Below, in pieces: positions 1 through 4,827 of a DNA stretch of 7,947 bases. The notes below the pieces were generated by a model, which searched no databases, was not told the origin of the DNA, and worked only from the letters and a program-made list of their open reading frames with translations. The stretch is from an uncultured Clostridia bacterium. GTDB taxonomy: Bacteria; Bacillota; Clostridia; Christensenellales; Aristaeellaceae. Position numbers and translations under genes: made by a program. The stretch's first letter is position 1; each line of letters opens with the position of its first letter. Location: positions 1-7,947 of the forward strand of contig CAKTTL010000114.1 of the NCBI GenBank assembly GCA_934615235.1. Direction: 5' to 3'.

Positions 1-984
1 AAGATAGAGTTCAGGCCGACCAACGGGCAGGCCATTAAATTGCCGCTGTCGGTGCATTTTAAGACCGGCCGGGTGTGCTGGTATCTGGATCGGGATACGC
101 TGCAGCCCATCGAAGATCCGGCGTATGTATTGCAGATTCAGCAGATGGCGGTGGCCGACTTCGAAAAGGTGCTGGAAATCCTGCCGCCGCGCAAGCCGTT
201 CGACACGCCGGAGAATGAAACGGTTCCCACGCGAAAGATGAAGCGGGCAGACCTGGCGCAGATGGAGGGCGACGGCTATCCCGATTTGTTAGAGCCAGGA
301 CACCGGCATAACACGATGCTGGCTATCGGAATTCATAACCGCTATCGCGGGCTGAGTCAGGAGCGTAACCGCGAGGAACTGCTGGCCTGGGCGGCGCGTC
401 AGCCGGAAGACTTCCTGCTTCAGTCGCCGGCGGCATTGGAGCGCGAGACGGACGACATCATGCGCTGGGTCTACAGCGAGCAGTTTGTGGTGGCGTCACC
501 CGGAAAAGGGAAACTGACCGTGTTCAACGCGGATGATATCGCTTATTGGGCGGCACAGCCGAACCGTACCTGCCGGAAGTTCATGTTCCTGCTGCGGTGG
601 AAATTGAAACGGCATGTTACCTGCCAGATGAGCTACGACTGGGCGGGGGCGGCGCTGAGGACAACGTGGAAGACAGTATTTGACGCGGTGCAGAAGATGG
701 TGCGGCAACGGCAGATCGATCTGGTCCATGGAGCTGCATACATGGAAAACGGCCAGCTGAAGCGAAAGCCGAACAAATATTATGTGGCCGGATCCATACC
801 TCCATTGCCGGAGGGATGGAGCCTGCAGGCGAAACAGGTCACGCTGCCGGAACGTCTGGCCGAGCCTACGACGGAGAACTTTATGGAGGTCTACAGCAAG
901 GTGCTTCAGGCCATGGTGCCGCAGGCGCGGCTGAAAAAGATTATGGGGGCGAAGGAATATGCCGAAATGCAAGCCGATGAATGA
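1..984 (+). CDS. AEP-type (TOTE-like) DNA primase, C-terminal part; 5' end outside window
   Basis: The frame is open from base 1 and ends at TGA 982-984, giving 327 residues of a longer protein. An internal TTG at 40 lacks a ribosome binding site, so the true start is upstream of the window. The first residues, KIEFRPTNGQAIKLPLSVHF followed by KTGR and WYLD, resemble the 'KLPLxxHxKTGRxxxFLD' stretch of archaeo-eukaryotic primases of the TOTE type carried by mobile elements; the H in SVHF is a candidate active-site residue. The next part (GHRHNTMLAIGIHNRYRGLS, then EELLAW) resembles the helical PriCT-like region that follows such primase cores. The C-terminal third contains a basic segment (RWKLKRH) and no recognised domain. 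The inferred role is primer synthesis for replication of the element. No helicase motif is visible, though one could lie upstream. Class is fairly sure, exact family less so. Confidence 0.68.
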   Translation, partial: KIEFRPTNGQAIKLPLSVHFKTGRVCWYLDRDTLQPIEDPAYVLQIQQMAVADFEKVLEILPPRKPFDTPENETVPTRKMKRADLAQMEGDGYPDLLEPGHRHNTMLAIGIHNRYRGLSQERNREELLAWAARQPEDFLLQSPAALERETDDIMRWVYSEQFVVASPGKGKLTVFNADDIAYWAAQPNRTCRKFMFLLRWKLKRHVTCQMSYDWAGAALRTTWKTVFDAVQKMVRQRQIDLVHGAAYMENGQLKRKPNKYYVAGSIPPLPEGWSLQAKQVTLPERLAEPTTENFMEVYSKVLQAMVPQARLKKIMGAKEYAEMQADE

Positions 985-1136
985 AGCTTATGCGGCCGAG
1001 CAGGCGCAGAAAATCAATGCGTGGCAGTTCTTTTTCTCATCCATCTGCAAAAAGGCTTCGGGAAGGTCACCGCCTGATTGGAATTTATTTGAGTACGATT
1101 CGGATTTTCACAAACGAAAGAAGCGAGGTAATGAAA

Positions 1137-1889
1137 ATGACGGAAAGTTCGGAAATTCGCGAGTTTCTGGAGAATGTCGATGGTACTATCGAACAGGTGG
1201 TTTCGCATATTGAAGTACTCGATAAGGTGAAGCATTTGCTTACCATTCCGGGCACGGACACGATGACCACCCGGCAGGTGGCGGATTATTATGGCGTTGA
1301 GATCGATACGGTGCGACGTGTATATCAGCGTCATAAGAACGAAATAGACGCAGACGGCGTTATGATGAAAAAGGCGGAAGACTTTTTGAATCGCCCGCAA
1401 AACAATAGGCTAACTGAACCGAAAATTCAGTTCAAAGATGAGGACAGGCTAACTGAACCGAAAGTCCAGCCCAAAGTTGTGGATAAGCTGACTGAACCAA
1501 AAATCCAATTAGAGGGCAGCGCTGCTGTATCCCCTCAAGTGCAGGTTCGGAACACGGCTGATTTTTGCAAGCTTGTAATCTGGCCAGAGCTCGGCGCTGA
1601 ACTCAAGGTCAGCAATCGCGGCACCCGCGTCTTTTCCCGGCGAGCCGTTCTTCGAATTGGTATGCTGATGCCGGGCTCGAGGGTTGCAACTGAAGTGCGC
1701 ACGCAGCTGTTGAATGTGTTTGAGAAGGTGCCGACCGCGGCAGTTGTTGAGCCTATCGACAACGAGCGCGAGCTGCGCAAGCATGTCGGCGATTCTATTA
1801 TTGCCGGTCGTTTTGCCGAAGCAGCTGACTATATTTCTCAATTGACGGAGTATCTGGAAAGAAACAATAAGGGCATCCACACTGTGTGA
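1137..1889 (+). CDS. Phage-type regulatory protein with HTH, repeat linker and conserved C-terminal module
   Basis: The protein has 250 residues from ATG 1137. This start is chosen because GCGAGG (1123-1128) sits 8 bases upstream; ATG 1131 would be too close. The in-frame ATG 981 gives an Arg-rich, unconvincing extension. Residues 43-70 (MTTRQVADYYGVEIDTVRRV onward) form a helix-turn-helix of the kind seen in phage and ICE regulators, ending in N-E-I-D-A-D-G. Residues 91-129 are three 13-residue repeats beginning R/K-L-T-E-P-K-I/V-Q. Residues 159-195 (SNRGTRVFSRRAVLRIGMLM, then VRTQLLN) match a module I recall from Firmicute phage proteins of antirepressor-like architecture, where a 'FxRRAVLRxGML' core recurs. 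I cannot name a database family. The likely role is control of element genes by DNA binding. It follows the primase with a gap of about 150 bases, in which I see no clear promoter. Confidence 0.72.
   Translation: MTESSEIREFLENVDGTIEQVVSHIEVLDKVKHLLTIPGTDTMTTRQVADYYGVEIDTVRRVYQRHKNEIDADGVMMKKAEDFLNRPQNNRLTEPKIQFKDEDRLTEPKVQPKVVDKLTEPKIQLEGSAAVSPQVQVRNTADFCKLVIWPELGAELKVSNRGTRVFSRRAVLRIGMLMPGSRVATEVRTQLLNVFEKVPTAAVVEPIDNERELRKHVGDSIIAGRFAEAADYISQLTEYLERNNKGIHTV
1407..1523 (+). repeat. Three tandem 39-base in-frame repeats
   Basis: Copies start at 1407, 1446 and 1485, each 39 bases (13 codons). The first 18 bases of copies 1 and 2 are identical (AGGCTAACTGAACCGAAA) and copy 3 differs from them at 3 positions; the second halves have drifted. 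They encode (R/K)LTEP K(I/V)Q plus six variable residues. They form the linker between the HTH and the C-terminal module of the regulator, so copy number changes would alter linker length without a frameshift. Confidence 0.85.
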
Positions 1890-1895
1890 AGGTAC

Positions 1896-1924
1896 AATGG
1901 GCTTTTATTGCTCAGAAGCCCGTT
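1896..1924 (+). terminator. Candidate terminator hairpin after the HTH regulator gene
   Basis: The arms AATGGGCTT (1896-1904) and AAGCCCGTT (1916-1924) pair over 9 positions with one G-T wobble and enclose an 11-base loop. The hairpin starts 7 bases after the TGA of the regulator gene. The 3' tail (ATATATGGGTTTTC) is AT-rich but has no immediate run of T, so termination strength is uncertain. Confidence 0.4.
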
Positions 1925-2075
1925 ATATATGGGTTTTCTGCAGCTTCCGTAAACGGGTTAGTATATTTCCCCTGCCGCCGCAAAATTGCGTCCTAATGCG
2001 TAATAAAACGTTGTTGTACGAAGGCGAAACGCTGAGCAACGCAATATCGGAACGGCTGCGCAAGAGGATAGCTGC

Positions 2076-2106
2076 TTAACAGTTACCCGTATACAGGTGA
2101 TATATA
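2076..2106 (+). promoter_or_regulatory. Candidate promoter with a palindromic operator in its spacer
   Basis: TTAACA (2076-2081) is one base from the sigma-70 -35 consensus. A -10 element could be GATATA (2099-2104, 17-base spacer) or TATATA (2101-2106, 19-base spacer). The spacer holds the imperfect palindrome TTACCCGTATACAGGTGA (2083-2100), whose half-sites match at 7 of 9 positions around GTATAC. A dimeric HTH protein bound there would block RNA polymerase, so this may be the repressor site for the downstream genes. The -10 is not a good consensus match. Confidence 0.4.
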
Positions 2107-2152
2107 CAAACGGCGCGGAGCGCCTTATTAGCCAGGCCATTGTAACAGGTAA

Positions 2153-2181
2153 GGGGGGGACGCAACATAGCCCCCCTGCGT
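2153..2181 (+). other. Interleaved inverted repeats in the leader (G-run/C-run plus ACGCA/TGCGT)
   Basis: GGGGGGG (2153-2159) can pair with CCCCCC (2171-2176), and ACGCA (2160-2164) can pair with TGCGT (2177-2181). The order is a-b-a'-b', so the two stems either exclude each other or form a pseudoknot-like fold. Connecting loops of zero bases between adjacent arms make a classical H-type pseudoknot sterically doubtful. It lies about 45 bases upstream of the small ORF start. Confidence 0.5.
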
Positions 2182-2210
2182 TTCACAACCCGATCAAAGA
2201 ACCGCATTTC

Positions 2211-2235
2211 AGGAGGCGGTAAAATGCCGCCCCTT
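2211..2235 (+). promoter_or_regulatory. Hairpin over the ribosome binding site and start codon of the small ORF
   Basis: AGGAGG (2211-2216) is a perfect Shine-Dalgarno 7 bases before ATG 2224. GGCGG (2215-2219) pairs with CCGCC (2227-2231), leaving TAAAATG with the start codon in the loop. After one A-C mismatch the stem continues with AGG against CTT (one wobble), so the whole Shine-Dalgarno can be paired. This could limit translation of the small ORF and, by coupling, of the next gene. Confidence 0.5.
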
Positions 2236-2310
2236 ACACTCAATAACGAATCGTTATCAGGTGCCTCACAATATCAGATCGCCTCACCGGCGAGAAAGGA
2301 ATTCACATGA
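2224..2310 (+). CDS. Small ORF (28 aa), translationally coupled to the DUF6291-like gene
   Basis: ATG 2224 has the best ribosome binding site in the element: AGGAGG with a 7-base spacer. The frame encodes MPPLTLNNESLSGASQYQIA then SPARKEFT, 28 residues, and ends at TGA 2308-2310, overlapping ATG 2307 of the next gene as ATGA. That junction is typical of translational coupling. The peptide has no hydrophobic segment, cysteine or known motif; it is Ser/Thr-rich. It may be a leader peptide or a small functional protein. A 6-bp inverted repeat, ATAACG-AAT-CGTTAT (2243-2257), lies inside it and may be an operator or part of the mRNA fold. The start and overlap are visible; the function is unknown. 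Confidence 0.55.
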   Translation: MPPLTLNNESLSGASQYQIASPARKEFT

Positions 2311-2933
2311 ACAACAAGCAATTTGACCGCAGCAACAGCTTCACTTTCTTCAAGAACTTCAGGGATACGCTGGATAAATATGGCGTGCAATTCGGTACGG
2401 ACGTGAAATTGGCCATGTATGATGCGATTGTCGACTATGGCCTGTACCGTCGGTTCCCGAAGGACTCCCTTATCAACACCCTGCTGACTCCGATGATGCT
2501 GGATATCGATTCGAGCCAGGAACGTCGCGCACACGGTTTCAAGGGCGGCCGCCCCAGGGCGATTACGGCCGCACAGGCGAAAGTTATCCGGCAGATGCAG
2601 CGTGAAGGGAAATCCATCCGGGACATTGCAACGCAGCTGCAGATACCCAACAGCACGCTGTTCGACTTCCTACATAATGATAATGCTGACGTTGAAAATG
2701 ATACTAAAGAAAAATATGAAGCTGAAAGTGATGATATATCTAAAGATACCAATGAAACCAACTATGATATAAATTATGAAGGTAATGATGATATTGATAG
2801 TAATGGTGATGTTGATGGTAATTATAATGGCATGGTTTCCGGACAGTTTTCGGACGATTGCACCGGGTATGAAGACATCGGGCAGTACTACGATATGCCC
2901 GGCCAGGACGACGACAACAACTTGCCGTGTTAA
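2307..2933 (+). CDS. DUF6291-like protein with resolvase-type HTH and acidic low-complexity tail
   Basis: The protein has 208 residues. ATG 2307 has its own AAAGGA about 8 bases upstream and overlaps the stop of the small ORF. Residues 11-74 (SFTFFKNFRDTLDKY..., then YDAIVDYGLY and IDSSQERR) resemble the DUF6291 domain found in phage and element proteins of Firmicutes. Residues 81-124 (GRPRAITAAQAKVIRQMQRE, then GKSIRDIATQL and STLFDFL) form an HTH like the C-terminal DNA-binding domain of serine resolvases, but no serine catalytic domain is present. Residues from about 125 to 172 are dominated by D, N, E and Y, followed by another acidic stretch ending CDS at NNLPC. It is probably a sequence-specific DNA-binding protein acting in replication or regulation of the element; the exact role is not known. 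The DUF assignment is from memory of the pattern. Confidence 0.65.
   Translation: MNNKQFDRSNSFTFFKNFRDTLDKYGVQFGTDVKLAMYDAIVDYGLYRRFPKDSLINTLLTPMMLDIDSSQERRAHGFKGGRPRAITAAQAKVIRQMQREGKSIRDIATQLQIPNSTLFDFLHNDNADVENDTKEKYEAESDDISKDTNETNYDINYEGNDDIDSNGDVDGNYNGMVSGQFSDDCTGYEDIGQYYDMPGQDDDNNLPC
2674..2835 (+). other. AT-rich degenerate GAT/AAT-rich tract inside the DUF6291-like gene
   Basis: Base composition shifts sharply here. The flanking parts of the gene use GC-rich codons, while this tract is mostly GAT, AAT, GAA, TAT, GGT and ATA codons. It encodes the acidic Asn/Asp-rich tail. Parts are quasi-periodic, for example around GATGATATTGATAGTAATGG near 2786-2805. It may be a slippage-grown linker, or an easily melted DNA region placed inside a gene. 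Confidence 0.6.
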
Positions 2934-3212
2934 AACCTCACCCTGCCGGTGAAAGAAAACGCTCCCGAGCTGAATTCGGAGCAGAACATCGGTTGGAACG
3001 AGGATGTGGGGATAGATTCAGCCTGCCCCTTCCTTCAAAATTTTTGATTATTACGGAAAACAGAAAGAAGGAAGATTTCTATTCAGGGCGAAAATATTGG
3101 ATTTAACAAGGCGCAGATTCAACAGATCGGAGCCATTGTCGCAAGCGCCTTGTCGGAGCACTTTGACAGCTTCATAGCGGATGTTGCGGGCATGCCGAAA
3201 GGAGACAACGAC
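2934..3212. other. Gap between the DUF6291-like gene and integrase (279 bases)
   Basis: No gene with a proper start and ribosome binding site is visible. The integrase reading frame is open from 3048 up to ATG 3213 and is interrupted only by TGA 3045-3047 between there and the TAA of the preceding gene. The open part from 3081 encodes a plausible helical segment (NKAQIQQIGAIVASALSEHF). AAGGAAG at 3068-3074 lies 6 bases before an ATT codon at 3081. A short AT-rich patch (3036-3060) could hold a promoter, but I find no good -35/-10 pair. Confidence 0.5.
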
Positions 3213-4319
3213 ATGCCCAAGAGAATTAAACAACGCGCCGTGATTGGCGGCAGGGAACGATGGATTACCGGAGAAACACAGCAGGATATTTTCAATGCAT
3301 ATTTACGGCAGGCGATTAACGCGGGAATTGTTCTACCCGCGCAGGGCGCGCTAGTAAAGCCGGCCGCATCGCACGCTTTCAAACCCTATGCGCAGCAATG
3401 GAAAGCGCGCTATAAAGACGGAAAACGAAAGCATACGACGCTGAGCGAATATGAGAGCCTGCTGACGCGGCATCTGTATCCGTATTTCGGTTCCATGGCG
3501 ATAGAAGATATAACACGCAACACTATACAGGATTTTCTCAACAGTAAGAGTGACTATGCGCGCAAAACGGTTCATGAAATGCTCATGGTGTTGGGAATGG
3601 TCCTAGAGTGTGCAGTCGAGGATGATATTATTGCGAAGAATCCGGCACGAAGCTCATTGCTTGAAATACCATCGACGCGCAAAAAGACACGTACGCCGTT
3701 GACGGAAGAACAGATGATGGATATCATTGCGAATATGGAAAAGCTGGAACGGGAACAGGATCGGCTTTTCGTTGGTTTGCTGCTGTTTACCGGCATGCGG
3801 CGAAGCGAAGTGCTAGGGCTGCAATGGCAGGATATAGATCTCCGGGGTTGCGTTATCCATATCAGACGGGGAGTGACCTACAATGGGAATAAGCCGGTTG
3901 TATCCACTCCGAAAACAGAAGCGGGCATTCGAACGGTTCCGATTGCAGAACCGCTCTATCAACTTTTGCAGGCGGGAGGAGAAGAGGAAATTTTTCTGAT
4001 TGGCGCCATGAAAGAGCCCGTTTCACAGCAGACTGTCAAACGAATGTGGGAGCGTATCAGTCGAACGATCAACGTTTATGGGAAAACGCCGCACTGTTTT
4101 CGTCATTCCTTTACAACGCTCGCATGGCGCAGTGGAATGGATGAAAAGCTTTTGCAGCAGATCGGCGGTTGGGCAGACCGACGCACAATGCAAAATATTT
4201 ACACGCACGTGCAGCAGGAGGATATACAGAAAGCCGGTACCATGGTAACGGCGATGTTCGACCGGGAATGTGACATGAAACGTGACATGGAGAAAAGCCT
4301 GAAAACCGTTATGGGATAA
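3213..4319 (+). CDS. int: Tyrosine recombinase (phage/ICE integrase)
   Basis: The protein has 368 residues and is of the usual length for Tn916-like integrases. ATG 3213 is chosen because AAAGGAG (3198-3204) lies 8 bases upstream and the protein then begins MPKRIKQRAV, a typical basic start. TTG 3150 and ATG 3192 in the same frame are weaker. Domain order: an N-terminal arm-binding type segment (about 1-50, with WITGETQQDIFNAYLRQAI), a SAM-like core-binding domain (about 60-150, with YESLLTRHLYPYFGSM), then the catalytic domain. The catalytic set is intact: R196 (TGMRRSE), K234 (STPKTEAG), H294 and R297 (HCFRH), W320 in the His/Trp position (GGWADRR) and nucleophile Y330 (NIYTHV). It catalyses site-specific integration and excision. 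The gene ends 143 bases from the 3' end of tRNA-Pro, which points to that tRNA as the target. No excisionase was recognised. Confidence 0.95.
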   Translation: MPKRIKQRAVIGGRERWITGETQQDIFNAYLRQAINAGIVLPAQGALVKPAASHAFKPYAQQWKARYKDGKRKHTTLSEYESLLTRHLYPYFGSMAIEDITRNTIQDFLNSKSDYARKTVHEMLMVLGMVLECAVEDDIIAKNPARSSLLEIPSTRKKTRTPLTEEQMMDIIANMEKLEREQDRLFVGLLLFTGMRRSEVLGLQWQDIDLRGCVIHIRRGVTYNGNKPVVSTPKTEAGIRTVPIAEPLYQLLQAGGEEEIFLIGAMKEPVSQQTVKRMWERISRTINVYGKTPHCFRHSFTTLAWRSGMDEKLLQQIGGWADRRTMQNIYTHVQQEDIQKAGTMVTAMFDRECDMKRDMEKSLKTVMG

Positions 4320-4343
4320 GGCTTTTCGGATTTGCGAAAAGCC
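4320..4343 (+). terminator. Perfect hairpin directly after the integrase stop
   Basis: GGCTTTTCG (4320-4328) and CGAAAAGCC (4335-4343) form a 9-bp perfect stem with a 6-base loop, beginning at the base after the TAA. The following bases (AACAAAGTG) lack a T run, so it is either a weak terminator or an mRNA 3'-end stabiliser. It could also be part of the attachment region. Confidence 0.4.
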
Positions 4344-4417
4344 AACAAAGTGCCATACGATGTGACAAATGATGTTTTTCGAGATGGGAAGCAAAAATTA
4401 CATTACCGGAACATAAG

Positions 4418-4450
4418 AAAAACCTTGCTGCAAACTCTTATGCAGCAAGG
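4418..4450 (-). terminator. Intrinsic terminator of the tRNA unit, possibly bidirectional
   Basis: CCTTGCTGCA (4423-4432) and TGCAGCAAGG (4441-4450) form a perfect 10-bp stem with an 8-base loop. Read on the minus strand, the stem is followed by TTTTT (complement of 4418-4422). It lies 12 bases past the tRNA-Pro 3' end. On the plus strand the trailing CTTTCTTT could also stop transcripts from the integrase side. Confidence 0.85.
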
Positions 4451-4462
4451 CTTTCTTTACAG

Positions 4463-4536
4463 TCGAGGTGACAGGATTTGAACCTGCGACCTTTTGGTCC
4501 CGAACCAAACGCGCTACCAAACTGCGCTACACCTCG
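4463..4536 (-). tRNA. tRNA-Pro(CGG)
   Basis: The reverse complement folds as a full cloverleaf of 74 bases: acceptor CGAGGTG/CACCTCG with discriminator A, D stem GCGC/GCGC, anticodon stem TTTGG/CCAAA with loop TTCGGGA (anticodon at 4500-4502), and T arm GCAGG-TTCAAAT-CCTGT. CCA is not encoded. The gene lies 4 bases downstream of tRNA-Thr and shares its promoter. Its 3' end faces the integrase, so the last part of the gene may be a copy supplied by the element while still giving an intact tRNA. Confidence 0.95.
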
Positions 4537-4540
4537 AAGC

Positions 4541-4613
4541 AGCCAACGAAGGGACTCGAACCCTTGACCTGCGGTTTACGAAACCGCTGCTCTACCGACT
4601 GAGCTACGTTGGC
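4541..4613 (-). tRNA. tRNA-Thr(CGT)
   Basis: The reverse complement folds as a 73-base cloverleaf: acceptor GCCAACG/CGTTGGC with discriminator T, D stem GCTC/GAGC, anticodon stem GCGGT/ACCGC with loop TTCGTAA (anticodon at 4578-4580), and T arm AAGGG-TTCGAGT-CCCTT. CCA is not encoded. It is the first gene of the two-tRNA unit. A CGT anticodon reads ACG, in line with a GC-rich host. Confidence 0.95.
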
Positions 4614-4650
4614 ATCGCATACAATATCAATCATACGCTCGACCTGAAAT

Positions 4651-4679
4651 ATAATAGCATCATTTTCTTCGATTGTCAA
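4651..4679 (-). promoter_or_regulatory. Sigma-70 promoter of the tRNA-Thr/tRNA-Pro unit
   Basis: On the minus strand TTGACA (complement of 4674-4679) is a perfect -35, followed by a 17-base spacer and TATTAT (complement of 4651-4656) as -10. Transcription would start near 4644, about 30 bases before the mature tRNA-Thr 5' end. Confidence 0.88.
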
Positions 4680-4751
4680 CTATTTTTTTAGAAATTCTTT
4701 TGCCGCCGGAAGCAGCGCGACAATCGTTCGCCTTCAAAAACAGAAATGCGG

Positions 4752-4780
4752 TTGTGTAAAAGCGCGGGGTATGATAAAAT
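4752..4780 (+). promoter_or_regulatory. Candidate sigma-70 promoter of the nfnAB operon
   Basis: TTGTGT (4752-4757) and TAAAAT (4775-4780) are separated by 17 bases. The predicted start near 4787 leaves a leader of about 40 bases before ATG 4828, with AGGAGGAGGAG at 4811-4821 as a strong ribosome binding site. The promoter is divergent from the tRNA promoter, about 70 bases away. Confidence 0.6.
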
Positions 4781-4827
4781 AACAGAAGTTTTTCGCCGTT
4801 GGGTTCGAGCAGGAGGAGGAGAGGCCG

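Larger units (their letters stand above)
1890..2223. other. Gene-poor leader region between the two regulators (334 bases)
   Basis: No convincing gene is present before the small ORF at 2224. The first part holds a hairpin terminator candidate (1896-1924). A 27-codon frame at 1996-2079 (MRNKTLLYEG...) has no Shine-Dalgarno and is not called. From 2076 the sequence looks regulatory: a promoter-like pair around a palindrome, then a short hairpin GGCGC-GGA-GCGCC (2112-2124), then the interleaved G-run/C-run inverted repeats (2153-2181), then the ribosome binding site hairpin (2211-2235). The order suggests a structured 5' leader for the small ORF, the DUF6291-like gene and perhaps the integrase. 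Confidence 0.55.
1..4462. mobile_element. Right part of an integrative element inserted at the tRNA-Pro(CGG) 3' end
   Basis: The stretch carries a primase, two phage-type DNA-binding proteins and an integrase, ending just outside the 3' end of a tRNA gene. Its coding sequences are, for the most part, visibly less GC-rich than the host genes to the right. The right end is inferred, not mapped: the attachment core should overlap the tRNA 3' part from 4463. The left end and any second att copy are not in the window. With no transfer or capsid gene visible, the element could be an ICE, a mobilizable element or a phage satellite. Confidence 0.7.
4270..4473 (+). repeat. Four directly oriented GTGACA copies between the int 3' end and tRNA-Pro
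   Basis: GTGACATG occurs at 4270-4277 and 4282-4289 (12 bases apart, inside the integrase 3' end), GTGACA at 4362-4367, and GTGACA at 4468-4473 in the tRNA-Pro 3' end. Reading by eye I saw no other GTGACA in the window on either strand. Direct repeats next to an attachment core are a common form of integrase arm-binding site, so these are candidates, but the motif is only 6-8 bases. Confidence 0.35.

Noticed and set aside
981..1136. N-terminal extension of the HTH regulator from ATG 981
   Set aside because: The extension is Arg/Ser-rich with no Shine-Dalgarno, while GCGAGG stands 8 bases before ATG 1137.
959..1213. Plus-strand 84-codon frame overlapping the primase end (ATG 959 or ATG 977)
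   Set aside because: It has no convincing ribosome binding site, and its second half overlaps the start of the HTH regulator out of frame; no domain is recognisable.
1996..2079. 27-codon frame MRNKTLLYEG... in the leader
   Set aside because: It has no Shine-Dalgarno and no coupling to a neighbour; length is within chance expectation.
4358..4385. Partial similarity of this stretch to the tRNA-Pro 3' end, as a possible second att copy
   Set aside because: Only CGA-x-GTGACA matches over a short span; this is too weak for an attachment repeat and is covered by the GTGACA repeat entry.
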